Source: Scalesia atractyloides
Taxonomy: Eukaryota > Streptophyta > Magnoliopsida > Asterales > Asteraceae
Reading direction: 5' to 3'
DNA: 64,000 nt
Assembly: GCA_947069175.1 (NCBI GenBank)
Contig: CAMTDV010000017.1
Location: 35,907,126-35,971,125 of the forward strand
In this document: positions 43,708 through 56,000 of the stretch, piece after piece
How positions within the stretch are numbered: the first letter of the stretch is position 1
Layout of the letters: every line of letters starts with the position of its first letter
The notes under the pieces: generated by a model
The model's input: the letters and a program-made list of their open reading frames with translations, nothing else
Databases searched by the model: none
Told to the model about the DNA's origin: nothing
Program-made: the position numbers and the translations under genes

Positions 43708-45579
43708 TACCAAAATGCCTCCATTCCTACTTATAAGGAGTGGTACATGTCATCATCACAATTCTTGTTAGGCTACTTAGGCAAAATCTACTTTTTAGTG
43801 GATCCTTCCTACATCTCCGCATATACATATATACTTTTAGTTACAATTGTAACTAGTAAATAGAACCTATGCTACGTAACGAGATAGCCGCCAATATTGC
43901 TTGAGAAAATCCACCAAGAAAAGGTCGTGATGTATCCAAATAAAATGTCAATACGTATTTTACATCAATTAAAAATTCAAAACAAATATCAGTAACAATT
44001 CTAGTAGAACTACATGGATAAAAAATTCAAAACAAATACCAGTAACAATTTTCGTAGAACTCACATTGATGCCGACGTTCGGTCAAAATGGGAATAATAC
44101 TGACGTACGGGATGTAACCCCTATGCCACATAATGGTTGTAGACCCCGAAAAAATATCACTAATTGTTATACATTACTTTGAATTAGGGAAAAACATAAT
44201 AAAAGATAGCAACTAATAAAAATTAAGTTATTATTGGTTAAAAAAATAATTATCGTTTACAAAAGCAAATAGATGTTTTCGTGTTGAACCTTAATAACCA
44301 AACCCAAGAAAGGCCTATGTTAAAATATTATATAATCAACAGTTAAGCAACATTATTTTCTAATAGTTACAGAATTTCGTTTTCACAAATAATAACAGTT
44401 AAGTAAATAAGATCAAATATTTTATCAAAGGTTATTTGAGCGATTTATGAAGGAAATTAAAAGGTAGATGGGTGGTTGTGCAACGATTGGTTTTAAATTT
44501 GAATCGACTACTTTACCTCCAAATGTCATACATAGCAATTCAAAATTTGGATATGATAGAATATGGTCATTTTCCCTCATTAAATTATAATAGTTTATTA
44601 TTCGCATTATTGAGGTATTAAATATCTCGAAATAATTCAATCACGATATATTTGAATAAACTTTTTAACTCTTTTTAATTCAAACTAAATATACAACTAT
44701 CTAGAATACAGATTTTCAACAAAACTACGTGAACATCATAAAATTACCTTTTAACCTTCAACGTTCAGTATTTTTTTTTTCTCACAAATATATTTTGGCT
44801 TATACTTATATTTTGTCACTACTATGTATTTTTGGCTTATTTTTTTTTCTCACAAAAATACCACTATGTATTTTTGGATATAAGTACGATTCAGTTTTTA
44901 CATCATACTTTATGTTTGGATTTCATATTGGTTTGTTTGATCACTTTAAAACCAATTTGGTTCATTTTATAAAATAAACTATTTGTTTGGGTAAGTTATA
45001 ACCGACTTCATAGAAGCATTGTTACATATAAAACTCACTTGTGTCACCCGCGCCATTGGCATCCATTGTGATGTGTACAATGGTAAACATAAATCATTGG
45101 TGAATAGTAGAGAGTTCACTGATGAAAAAAAGGCATTGCTACGATTAGTGGGTCATATATAATATTTGTGTTCATTGTCGCTGAATGCCATCCCTACTAA
45201 GGTGAGAGCAAGAGAGGCCATATGGAGAGAGCGCAATATGGTGTTAATGATGTAGAAATTCTAGCAACTATGAGAATCGCAACTTAGCGTTAGGTTATCT
45301 CACCTAAAATCCTTATATTTCTCCATTTTTAGAGTGATTGTGGAACACTGGAGTTGTGAAAAGATTTTTCAAAAGTGGGTACGGTGTTATACATCTACAC
45401 AACTTAAAGGAGAAATCAGTTGGGAGATAGTATGACTTTGGTCTGAGATTTTTGGTTTGTTATGTATAGGGTTAGGAGTCGCATGGCAAAAAAATAGAAA
45501 ACCAAGGCACTCAATGCAAATCATTTTGGGGAAACACGTTTTGGCTGTTGAATTTGTTAATGCAGACGGCATATTCACG

Positions 45580-45580
<1 letters not shown>
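43708..45580. other. AT-rich intergenic DNA with one tandem duplication
   Basis: No gene seen. A ~50-bp unit containing 'aaaaattcaaaacaaat' and 'cagtaacaatt' is duplicated at about 43971-44065. Confidence 0.5.

Positions 45581-45612
<32 letters not shown>
45581..45612. repeat. Poly-G tract of 32
   Basis: An uninterrupted run of 32 G, preceded by CACGC. Overlapping frames read as poly-Gly and are not genes. Confidence 0.95.
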
Positions 45613-45614
<2 letters not shown>

Positions 45615-46849
45615 GTTTAATCAGTCTCTGGACCCAACAATTTTCAATTTTCATCTTGATGAAATGTTCATTTAGAAATCTTATGGATGTGGTCGTTGAA
45701 GTGGAGAAGGGGCGTTGTGTAGAAAGAGTGTGATGCGAGGCTTGAAGGGTGATGGCGAAGATTTGGAGCTCAACGACATAGGATGGTCAACGTCTTTAAA
45801 ATAGACATCCACGTTTTGACATGGTCGAAGTTTAAACCAAGTTTGAAGGATAAAGAGTGACTAAAGTTTTTGTTAGTTGGATCAACTAGGAATTTTACAT
45901 GATAAAAACCAAGTTGTCATATATGTACCAATAATAATTCTATTAATAATAATAATACTAAAAGTGCGTTACAATAACTCATAACCCGGTGACATTTACA
46001 AAAAACAGGTAACTGTCATAAATAATGTTGTAACAGTTTAAATGAATTATATAAACTAAAATCAATGATTATATGTGTAAAACTGTAAATATTAAAATAA
46101 ATTGTAGTTAGTTTATTAAGGCCAATCAAATAAGATACATAATTTAAAACATAGATAATATAGTGAACGTGTAAAAGAAAAAAAAATTGTAATTATGTGA
46201 ATAAGAATGATGGTTGTAAAATTCAATATTACGAGAGGTGTATACTTATTTTAGACTGGTTGTTGAAATTTGATAAGTAATTTCTAGAATTTATTTAGAT
46301 CAAATATGGATTCTGAAGTATAGATTTAACTATGAAGTTATTTAAATTATACCAGTACTAATATTAGGATTTTAACAATCAAACTTCAACTTCAGACTCG
46401 TTATATAAAAGGTAAACTGGTTGGCAAAAGTGAAAAGAAATTTTCAATATTTAAAGGGCTGATTAGTTTGAATGAATTTGTATTAAAAATGGTTATAACT
46501 GAATGAAATGTATATATTTATGTATAACCGAGCAAAAATCATGTGACCGTCCTTTTCATTCCTGTTGACTCCCCTGCCGCCTGACCACCGTATCTGCCTC
46601 CTGATTCTTGTTTCCTTTTCCCGCCATAACTAACTACCCGATCGGCCCATAAACCCTATATAGAGACCTTTTGTGGAGGCCCATTAATTTCAGGCTTTTG
46701 ACACATGTCGACATGCTCCAAGTGCAAACCATAGGCTCTAGTAGTCATAAAGTTGGGCCCAATTGTGTGATACAACCCTCAACCCTCACCAACAGGCCCA
46801 GATATAGGTAATATCTTTTTATCTAACATATGGGGATTAAAGCTGCTGT
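45613..46849. other. Intergenic DNA, no gene seen
   Basis: AT-rich to about 46540, then a more GC-balanced 300 bp with GGCCCA words (plant promoter-like site II motifs near 46645, 46755 and 46795), which could be the flank of a former gene. No ORF of note. Confidence 0.4.
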
Positions 46850-47449
46850 TAGTGGTGCACAATTCAGGGGTTTTTGAATACCTGGTTCGGGTATGGAACC
46901 CGGTTCGGGTATGACCCGGTTCTATAAAACCGGGTATTAAGAATACCCGGGTCGGGTCCGGGTCCGAGTTTTATACAAAAAATGTATACCCTATATACCC
47001 GGGTTCGGGTAGGGTCCGGGTCGGGTTTTCTAATACCCGGGTATTATAATACCTTATTTCCGGGTTCGGGTATGGATCGGGTATAGAGTATAGAGATTAA
47101 ATGTAAACTAAAAAATGGCCAAAATATAATTTCTAACGGTTATATAGCCGTTACCAAGGTGCAAAACTCGAAAAAAACACAAAAAATGAAAAAACTCAAA
47201 CAGGGTATTTGAAAACCTGGACCGGATATTGAAAAAACCCGGGTTCGGGTTGAAACCGGGTACTCGTAAAACCCGGGTTGAAAACGGGTATAAAAAAACC
47301 CGGTTTTGGGTTCAGGTTTTATAATAGAAATGCATACCCGACCCCTACCCTACGTGTAGGGTCGGGTTCGGATATAAAAAACCCGGGTTTTATAATACCT
47401 GGTTCCGGATTTTTTTCAGGTCCGGGTTCGGGTTTTTTGTGCACCACTA
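46850..47449. mobile_element. hAT-like MITE, 600 bp
   Basis: The termini TAGTGGTGCACAA (46850) and TTGTGCACCACTA (ending 47449) are perfect 13-bp inverted repeats. Flanking 8-mers gctgctgt (46842-46849) and gttgctgt (47450-47457) differ at one position. 8-bp TSDs fit hAT. The interior is dominated by ACCCGGGTTCGGGT-type words on both strands, much like the GGTTCGG-rich interior of the MITE at 6623. No transposase. Confidence 0.8.
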
Positions 47450-47606
47450 GTTGCTGTCATAAAGTCAAATTCATTCAATCTAAGGCTGTAAGATAATGTC
47501 AATTCTTAAAGCCATGATGCCATCTTTTATTTGAATTTTAAACAATAAAGAAAATAAATAATTAACTTAATTTTATTTTTTTAAACAATAAGCAAGACTA
47601 ATTAAG

Positions 47607-47821
47607 ATGTCTGCAACAATATTCATTGGGCCACCCCAATCAAACTTGGTTCTTAGTACATGCTGTTCTCTTCTGTTGAGAAACCCTAAAGCTACAACCA
47701 ACCCTCTTTACTATCAATCCTTATTCTCCATCACCAGCAACCCTAGATCTCTGGCAGTCTTCTACATTGTTGATTTTCACTATGACGATTTCATCTACAA
47801 TCTTTATCATCTTGATCGTGG
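47607..47821 (+). other. Possible orphan first exon
   Basis: An ATG at 47607 opens a frame beginning MSATIFIGPPQSNLVLST, Ser/Leu/Asn-rich and poor in acidic residues, which could pass for an organelle targeting peptide. A GTATGT donor-like site follows at 47821. No downstream exon with a domain was found, so this may be chance. Confidence 0.2.
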
Positions 47822-48388
47822 TATGTTTTCTAAACACATAATTTGTATAGTTTTTTATTTTGATTTCATATGTGATTTTGGTTTTAATCTCTCTCTAGAC
47901 TTTGTGTAAAAGATTATTGATTGTGAATTTAGAGCCTAAAGAGGAAGAATTATTGAATATGATGTTTAATGAAGTGTCGATTTCGTATTGTTTAACCGCT
48001 CCTTTTCTATTCTCGCTATGAATGATTTCCTATTTTGTTTCACGCCGCCTTCTCTCACATCGGAGCCCTAATTCTCAGCCATAATAGACACTGGGATTTT
48101 CAACTTTGGCGATTTCATCAGACGATTTCATCTAGCTACATCAGTTTCATCTAGATCCTGGTATGTTTGTTTGAATCGTTCATATATCTTCTTGAATCCA
48201 CAGCTTCAAAGGGGAATTCCATTTTTTGTTGAGATTAGGAAACCCGAATAATGATCTAACAGAAGCAAAAAAAAACTCCTTACAGAGACTGAAACCCTAA
48301 CCGGAACTTTCTGACGAAGTTTACGATCAACTAATATGCAGTGTAGCAGAACATATCTACAATTGCTGTGAAGATCAAAACCTAAGTC

Positions 48389-48522
48389 ATGTTCGGCGAT
48401 AAGGATCTCGGTGAAGTACACGTGCCGGTTAAGGAGCTTCTGGCCGCCATTATTTACAGTTTGTTAGTTATCAGGTTATGAAACCGTCCGATAAACCGAA
48501 AGGTGAACTCAGTTTTTGGTAA
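48389..48522 (+). pseudogene. C2-domain (SRC2-like) gene fragment
   Basis: Frame 1 from 48389 reads FGDKDLGEVHVPVKELL. After a frameshift, 48457-48522 reads QFVSYQVMKPSDKPKGELSF and a stop. Both pieces are the consecutive C-terminal motifs of the C2 domain in plant SRC2-type proteins, which are small Ca/lipid-binding proteins. The N-terminal half of the domain and the Gly/Pro-rich tail are absent. The frameshift and truncation make it a pseudogene fragment; whether a transposon carried it here is unknown. It ends about 330 bp before the Gypsy LTR. Confidence 0.65.
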
Positions 48523-48848
48523 AAATAATGGTGAAAAAAATTAACGCCCCTAATATTGCCGGAATAGTTGATAAAACAGATGAGGTTTTTGTTATGCCTT
48601 ATCCTGCGGTTTTTGCAATGTATATCTATTTGAATTTGATTTTTCTATAGAGTAATAGTTCAGCTTCCATACTTTGTAATGTATAAATATAATTCATTAC
48701 TGGAAATGATCTAATGAGTGGACTTCGCAGGTTGTAGAAAGAGAGGTGAAGCTGAAAACTTAACTTTAGTCCATATTTCATCCTTGTTTTTAGAGTTTAG
48801 TTTTAATTTGAGTCCATTTCCAATGATAAAACATCTTGATGCAGCTGG

Positions 48849-50516
48849 TGTGACATGTTACTTGAATTAGCATTTATATTCATTTACCTGGAATGTTATT
48901 TTCAAGAACAACATTTATGTATTTTTCATCAACTATGCTCATGAGCTTTTATAAAAATACCAAATTTATTAAGATATCAACTTTGCATGTTCATCCACTT
49001 TTTTTGATCATATGAAACTAAACAACTTTTTTTAAGATCAAAAATCATGAACATGGGGTTTATGAAAATTTATGAACTTTATTATACTTTAAAAATCATG
49101 TTAAAACCATTTAACAAGTTCATGATACGTTGTTGATGTAAGTTGCTAGATCTACACATATACTTTGTTAGATCTACTTTTCAACCATCATATTAGCAAG
49201 TTCATCATCTTCACATCTTCATCAACATCATCATCAACACCAAAATCAATTAGTATGGTTTAGATTATAATGTTTTCTTTAGGGTTTTCTTGTATTTTTA
49301 AGATGAGTTTGTTGATGATCAACTTGTACATCTTAGATTTTCACATAACAAGAAGAAATATGAGATGTGTTATGTACTTACACTAGCACTAGTGGCCAGT
49401 GAAGATCTTTAGATGAAGAAAAGAAGAAGATAAAGCTCCTAGATTTGCAAGAACAAGCCCCTAGATGATCTTTAAGTCTTGATTCCACCTTGGATCTTCA
49501 TGTTCATCATCTTGGAAGCTCTTAGATATGTTGCTTAAAGTTGCAAAAATGGAGGAGATGATGGTGGTGCTTACCCGATTATGAGAGAGAAGGAGAGAGT
49601 TGTTTGTGTGTTTTGAAAAGTGAAATGAAATGGTAATGGATAAGGGTGATGTCCAGATGCCATACTTTTCTAAATAAACTAATCAACACCCCATGCTCTC
49701 TTATCCTAAGGAGATCTTCAAATTTCAACACATGGGAGGGCATGTGGGCCAACTTGAAAAGGGGGGGGGGGGGGGGGGGGGGGTCATGAGTGTTTTGAAT
49801 TGTTTAAACATTTAGCACATGTGGTGAATCCTTGAAGTAGATATTTATGTTGTTATCTTTAGTTTAGTTATATAGGATGTTTAAATTAGTGTTTAGGATG
49901 ATAACTAGTTCATTAGACTATTTCGAGTTGGTATTTAGAATTTACATCGACACTAGTTACGCTTTCGGATAAATTACGGTCACTTATGTAACATTAATTT
50001 GATAATTGATGTTTTTATATCCTTTTGATATATATGGTGTCCTTGATATTTTTTTTGTGATCATTAAAATTGTCTAATGATCATACAATGTTCCTTTGTT
50101 CGTGTAACTGTGACTGGTTTATTGAGATTGTAATTTTTATGGCTCGGATTCGGACAAATCATAACCTGTGCGCTTTCCGGAAAACTATATCTTGTAAACT
50201 TGTTTTCCCACTTAGGGTTTCATAGATGCATTGATTTGTTCATGATTTCATGCACTATACTTGAAGTTTCAAGGAGTATCGGAACTCTCCTAGCATCAAT
50301 AGTGTGTTTGGATGAACTACCAACGGTTAAAGTAATAGTTTTTATCGCATCGCGACGCGGCAAATACGACATGTAGTATGAAATTTTATGCATTTATTGA
50401 AGATTTCTAGACTCATGTGACTCAATCATAACATAATTAAGTCTAATGTACGTAACTATATGTTAAACATTGATTAAGTTGTACAGAATTACCGGATATT
50501 TTTTCCGTTTGTCACA
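48849..50516 (-). repeat. 3' LTR of the Tekay-type element
   Basis: The proposed limits TGTGACA at 48849 and TGTCACA ending at 50516 are perfect 7-bp inverted ends. The right edge is secure because the tract CTTAACCGGGGAGTA (minus strand, 50517-50531) adjoins it. The left edge is inferred from the inverted ends only. It contains a 23-G run. Confidence 0.65.
49761..49783. repeat. Poly-G tract of 23
   Basis: An uninterrupted G run inside the LTR, the second long G tract in the window. Confidence 0.95.
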
Positions 50517-50599
50517 TACTCCCCGGTTAAGAGAATGTTGTCCCGAAATTCAAGTCGAGCCCTCCGAAATAGGACTCTTTTCAAATAGGTGAGGATATT

Positions 50600-51720
50600 T
50601 TGCCTTCATTTGATCTTCGCGTTCCCATGTAAACTGGGGTCCACGCTTCGAGTTCCAATGAACCTAGACTAGTTTGATGCGACCCCATCTTAGCGTTTAG
50701 ACCTTCCAGTCTATAACCTCAACGGGTTCTTCAATGAAATGGAGTTTGTCGTCAATGCAGATCTCCTCTACAGGGATGATAAGTGTTTCGTCCACTAAAC
50801 ACTTTTTGAGGTTTGACACATGGAATGTGCCATGAACACTACTAAGTTCTTCTGACAGTTTTAACTTGTATACAATAGTACCAACCATTTCCAGAATTTC
50901 ATGTAGTCCTATGTATCTTGGTTTTAGCTTTCCATGCTTCCTGAACCTAGCTAGGCCCTTCCAAGGTGGGATTTTCAACAAGACTTTGTCTCCTACTTCG
51001 AAAGATAATGGTTTGCGTCATTTATCCATGCCGCTTTTCTGTCGATCTTGAGTCGCCTTGATGCGGTCTCGGATTCAGAATATTTTATCCGTAGTCTCTT
51101 GGAATAGCTTCGGACCTATTAATTGTTTATCACCAAATTCCTCCCAACATAACGGGGGTCAGCATTTTTGTCCATACAAAGCCTCCAACGGTGCGACTCT
51201 TATGCTAGTGTGATAACTATTATTGTATGAGAACTCCACCTGGGGTAAGTGAGTATCCCAATTTCCGCCTAAACCCATCACACAATCACGTAGCATATCC
51301 TCCAAAGTTTGGATGGTTCACTGACTCTGGCCATCAGTTTGCGGATGAAAGGCCATGCTTAGATCCAAACGAGATCCAAAGGCCTTTTGAAATTATTGCC
51401 AAATTCTTGATACGAAATGACCATCTCGGTCCGAGATTATTGAAACAGGCACTCCATGACGTGCCACTATCTCCTTAAGATATAATTCGGCTAGTTTCCC
51501 CATGCTATCCTTCTCGCGAATCGGTAACAATCACCCATATCATATCGTCCCATAGATGTTCTAGGCATCTTAGTAATAAAGTCCATAGATATTTGTTCAC
51601 ATTTCCACACAGGAATCTCCGGTTGTTGTAACAAGCCAGACGGCTTTTGGTATTCGGCCTTAACCTTCGCGCATGTCAAATATTTCCCAACATAAGTTGT
51701 GATATCACCCTTAAGGTTAG
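50600..51720 (-). pseudogene. Integrase and chromodomain-like tail (Tekay-type)
   Basis: The open block 50981-50697 reads LKIPPWKGLARFRKHGKLKP, VHGTFHVSNLKKCLVDETL and IDDKLHFIEEPVEV. Upstream pieces show EFSYNNSYHTSI near 51215-51250 and the zinc-finger/core region KVKAEYQKPSGLLQQPEIPV at 51679-51491. The FTWERED motif lies near 50630. Many stops interrupt the core, and the D-D-E triad cannot be followed completely. Confidence 0.7.
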
Positions 51721-52025
51721 GCCACTAATAAAATTATTTCAAGTCATGGTACATCTTATCCGCTCCCTAATGAATCGAGTATTAGACTTCTGAGATTCAT
51801 CTAAAACCAAGCTCCTTAGACCGCCAAGAAGTGGAACCTAAATTCGACCCTTAAAGTATTATGTTCCATCTTCTTTTGACACATTCGCTTTTCCATGCCG
51901 CAGAGATTCTCCTTGTATAGATTCCCGCTTAAGAGCTTCACGTTGAGCGTCACGAATTTAGTAGAGAGTTTCTTTTGAATGGTTAATTCCAGTGCACGCA
52001 CACGTAACGTCTTGACTCGTTCTTT

Positions 52026-52569
52026 TCAGCTCAAGGCGTCCGCAACCACATTCGCCTTGCCCAGATAATATTTGATTTCACAGCCATAGTTGTTCAACAC
52101 TTCTACCCAATGCCGTTGGCACATATTTATTTCTTTTTGATTAAATATATGTTGAAGACTTTTGTGATCCGTAAATATGGTACATCGGGTACCATAAAGA
52201 TAATGACACCAAATTTTTAATGCAAATACCACCGTGCCTAGCTCCAAGTCGTGGGTGGTATAATTATTTTTCATGGATTTTTAGTTGGCGTGACGCGTAC
52301 GTGATGGCCTTTTCTCGATGCATTAACACGCAACCTAACCCTTGATGCGATGCATCACAATACACCACAAAGTTATCCGTACCGTCGAGAAGTGATAAGA
52401 TCGGGGCGTCACATAATTTATCCTTGAGTAGTTGAAATGCGGCTTCTTTCTTTTCTCCCCAATCGAACTTTTTATCCTTTTGAGTTAGCGAGGTTAGGGA
52501 TTGAGCAATCTTGGAGAATTTCTCGATGAATCTTCTATAATAACCCGCTAATCCCAAAATTTGCCGCAC
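52026..52569 (-). pseudogene. RNase H of the Tekay-type element
   Basis: Blocks 52569-52264 (LGLAGYYRRFIEKFSKIA, FVVYCDASHQGLGCVLM, YASRQLKIHEK) and 52274-52026 (YTTHDLELGTVVFALKIW, FTDHKSLQHIFNQKE, NVVADALS) overlap with a frameshift. The catalytic acidic residues are visible. Confidence 0.8.
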
Positions 52570-52574
52570 TTTAG

Positions 52575-53297
52575 TCAGGGTCTTTGGTGCTTCACAAAAT
52601 ATTTAATCGCCTCGATCTTCGACGGGTCGACATGTATACATTTCTTGTTCACCATGAGAAATTGAACTTCACAGATCCAAAACTCACACTTCGAAAATTT
52701 AGAATTAGGTTTTTCCTTCTTTAGCAACTCAAGAATGGTCCTCAAATGTTGCTCGTGCTCCTCCTTGGTTCGCGAATATATTAAAATATAATCCATAAAT
52801 ACGATCACGAACTTTTCTAGATATGACTTGCACAAAAGATTCATCAAGTCCATAAATTCCGTCGGTGCATTTGTTAAACCAAAAGGCATAACAAGAAACT
52901 TGTATTGCCCATAACGACTTTGGAACGTCATGTTTGGAATGCTTTCTTATTGAATCCGTTGTTGATGATATCTGGATCTTAAATCAATATTTGAGTAGAT
53001 GTTAGAACCTTGTAATTGGTCGAACAAGTCATCAATCCTGGGTAATGGATACCGATTCTTGATGATGAGTTTGTTCAACTCGCGATAATCAATGCACATT
53101 TTGAAGCTTCCATCCTTCTTATTTACAAATAATACCGGAGCTCCCCAAGGTGAGAAGCTCCGCCTAATGAACCTTTGTCTAATAATTCTTGAAGTTAGGT
53201 GGATAGTTCTTGCATCTCCGATGCAGCTAAACGATAAGGGTACTTTGCCACTGGAGCGGCTCCGGGGACTAAGTCGATTTGAAACTCGACTTGTCAT
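52575..53297 (-). pseudogene. Reverse transcriptase of the Tekay-type element
   Basis: The 53297-52947 block has SPWGAPVLFVNKKDGSFKMC, IDYRELNKLIIKNRYPLPRI and a damaged IDLRSRYHQ. The 52931-52575 block has FLVMPFGLTNAPTEFM and FMDYILIYS. The catalytic F-x-D-D box reads F-M-D-Y, so one metal-binding Asp is lost. A frameshift separates the blocks. Confidence 0.82.
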
Positions 53298-53299
53298 TG

Positions 53300-54120
53300 T
53301 GGTAGCAATCCCGTCAAGTCTTCATGAAAGACTTCGGGGAATTCCTTCACAATTGGGGATCTCCTCAAGCTTAGGCTCCTCGACCTTCTTATCCACCACG
53401 TGTGCTAGAAAAGCTATACAACCCTTCCGTAAGCATTTTTGAGCCTCATACAATTGATGATCCACAACGGCGTTTTGTGCTTCTCTCCGTGGACTAAAAG
53501 TGTTTCTTCATTAAGCTGGGTAATGCATATTATTTTATCGTGACAAACCACCTCGGCTCGGGCATCAGACAACCAATCCATGCCGACTACTACATCAAAA
53601 CTACCTAACTAGACGGGTAGGATATTGATACTAAATTTGTGTTCACCGAGTTCCAATGTGCACCCTTTAATAATTTCTCCTGACTCGACCAATTTCCCAT
53701 TTACTAACTGTATAGAATAGGGGACGTCTAGCTAAAATATTGATATCAAAAAGTATGGATGTGTAATGGTTATTGATAGGGAACGTACCGGTGACCACAT
53801 TCAGGTCTTGACGGGCATCCTTTGCTCCAATCACAAAAGCTCTTCCTCGAGCTTGGTTCTCCTTCGGAAAATCCTTGCGGAACTGATTCTTGTCGCCATA
53901 GCCAAAATAGCCATGTCCTTTTCCATTATTATTGTACCAACATGTTGTAGTTTGGTGCCCTAACTTGCCTCACTTGTTGCATTTCTGGCCTCGGCAAGTG
54001 CCAACATGATGGTAGTTGCACTTGTCGCATTTTGGGAGTGTGTCCGCGTACTTTTTCACGCTTGTATCATGAGCGGCAACGTATTCATGCACTTCTTTAT
54101 TTCTTAAGTTACTTTGGGCT
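53300..54120 (-). pseudogene. Gag zinc knuckle and protease relic (Tekay-type)
   Basis: Near 53960-54035 the minus strand encodes two Cys/His clusters (CDKCNYHHVGTC and a second with a stop in its C-x2-C). Protease follows with VTGTFPINNHYTSILFD near 53810-53750, but the reading leaves the family right at the catalytic D-T-G, which is deleted. The remainder to 53300 is interrupted by stops. Confidence 0.6.
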
Positions 54121-54126
54121 TGCTAT

Positions 54127-54744
54127 TCACTCGTGATCCTTCTTGAAGTGTGTGAACTTTCGCTTGTTTGCACTGGCAGTCTCGACATGTGCCTCCTTCT
54201 TCTCTAAACCTTTCACCAAAAACTTTTTCATTCTTATCGCATCTTCGGTAAGACTAACGACTAGGCTCACTACCTGGGTAATCGTGGTAGGGTGAGAAGA
54301 CGTGACCATGCTCTGGATTTCGGGGGCTATACCTCAAATGTAGTGTTCAACCCCGCGAGACAAGTCATGGAAACATTGGGTGTATCCCCTAATGTCGACT
54401 CCAACCATGGAGAAATTCCAAAAATCTGTTTCTAGCTTTTGAATCTCAGCTCTCGAGCAATACTTTTCTCTGATCAACTCCTTTAACTTTTCCCATGATA
54501 AAGCATAAGTCGCCTCATCACCTAGTGTTTGCACTTGTAGGTTCCACCACGTGAGCGCTTTGTCGACGAAGAGACCGGTAGTATACATGACCCTTTGCTC
54601 GGGAGAACACTTGCTCATACGGGTTATCGAATCCGTCTTTTCAGTCCATCGCATGAAAGCCACGACACTTCCGGTGCCATCATAGTGTAGTGGCTTGCAA
54701 TCGAGAAATTGTTTATAGGTGTAGCATGAAATATCTGTATACAC
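54127..54744 (-). pseudogene. Gag capsid of the Tekay-type element
   Basis: One frame with a single stop at about 54334. It shows YTYKQFLDCKPLHYDGTG, FMRWTEKTDSI, FVDKALTWWNLQVQTLG and REKYCSRAEIQKLE, the Retrotrans_gag signature. A further N-terminal piece (MAPKRRNT, stop, then LNSLLEERISQAITQYEANR) lies at 55021-54837, separated by a stop-rich gap that may be a degraded intron-like spacer. Confidence 0.8.
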
Positions 54745-55021
54745 GAATCACGAATGAATACATAATATACGCATGAATAGATTATTGAGAGAATTGTTTG
54801 CGTTGTCATAAAAACAACTAAGTATTACCAATGGACGTGTTTCCTCTCGACGAGCCTCCGGGTCCTGGGCCGCCTGAGCTTCCACTATGTGCAATACGGT
54901 TAGCCTCATACTGGGTTATAGCTTGCGATATCCTTTCCTCAAGCAGTGAATTCAGTTCCGCTTTGGTAGTGGGCAAAATGTTTGGTGGATTTCGTCATGT
55001 GTTTCTTCGCTTAGGTGCCAT

Positions 55022-55310
55022 GATCTTCGAATATATAATATCAAAAGAGATTAGACATATATTAAAAACCAAATAGTGTCAACCATGCACTAAATATAAC
55101 ACATCGATCATAAAATTTCAAAACCAATGGCATACCAAACAACCATGAGCATAATAATAAATGAATCAATATAATGAACATGCCAACTCATCCACATAAT
55201 CAATCACCACGCCATGACAAATAATAATAACAATGACCACATAATAACCACAATATCAAGACAACCACAACAAGATATAAGAACAATGTGTCGTAAATAT
55301 TAAGAATATC
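55022..55310 (-). other. 5' untranslated remnant of the Tekay-type element
   Basis: AT-rich with 'ataataataa' and 'aaccac' words. The resemblance to element sequence fades near 55310, and no primer site is found. Confidence 0.4.
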
Positions 55311-56000
55311 TAAACATTTTCAACTTGTTTTTAATTCTTATTTTGTTTAAACATTTGACTTTCTTTGCGTATCGAAAGATCGACCTGATTGTTAATGTTT
55401 AAATTTTCTGCATTATTTTTACACAAATCACAGTTGATGAAAGTTTAGAGGCATTACTTGAGTCAGTGTATTACATGATAAGGGGATATGCTGAGATCAT
55501 GGGGTCCATAAGAACTTAGTACAAATTAATATACCAGAACGTATTGGTAAGCATTACGAAAGTTTTAGATTGAATTTAAGTGGATAAGAAATACCGACAA
55601 TCCATGTGAATTGTTTAAACTTAGTGTTTCTTAGATCAACGGTGTAGCTAATATGTCTCAGTAAACTGATATGATTTTCAGGTACGTTTTCTCACAAAAA
55701 TATAAACTACAAATATTACATTTTAGTATGTTTACATTTATGCATTTAATATACAGAATCCAAAAAGATATTCTTTCAAAAAACTTCCATGAAAACCTGA
55801 TAATATTGTATGTGAGCAGGACCAACGAGACTATTAAGAAACTGGTTATGTGTGGATACGTGTGATTGTTCATCAAAGTCATATCTGATAAAGATTCGGA
55901 GCATCATTCAAGGGGGAAACTGCGGTTTCACTTGAAGATGTTATCCAAGACAGATCAAGACTTAAAGTCACAGATTTCAAGCTATGTCTAAGGGAGAGAC
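55311..56000 (+). other. Unclassified sequence leading into a Copia-type LTR
   Basis: No recognisable coding domain. Two purine tracts, TTCAAGGGGGAAAC near 55910 and CTAAGGGAGAGAC at 55988-56000, look like polypurine tracts of a plus-strand element. Confidence 0.35.

Larger units (their letters stand above)
48849..55310 (-). mobile_element. Tekay-type Ty3/Gypsy element, 5' end lost
   Basis: One LTR (48849-50516) and an adjoining polypurine tract define the 3' end. The interior reads gag, zinc knuckle, protease, RT, RNase H, integrase, chromodomain-like tail from right to left. Integrase after RT defines Ty3/Gypsy, and a C-terminal VHGTFHVSNLKK ... FTWERED stretch is typical of Tekay/Del chromoviruses. 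The sequence upstream of gag degrades at about 55310 with no 5' LTR or primer site. Every domain carries stops or frameshifts, so this is an old, inactive copy. Confidence 0.85.

Noticed and set aside
45457..45733. Overlapping ORFs with poly-Gly stretches
   Set aside because: They only translate the 32-base G tract; flanking residues have no domain.
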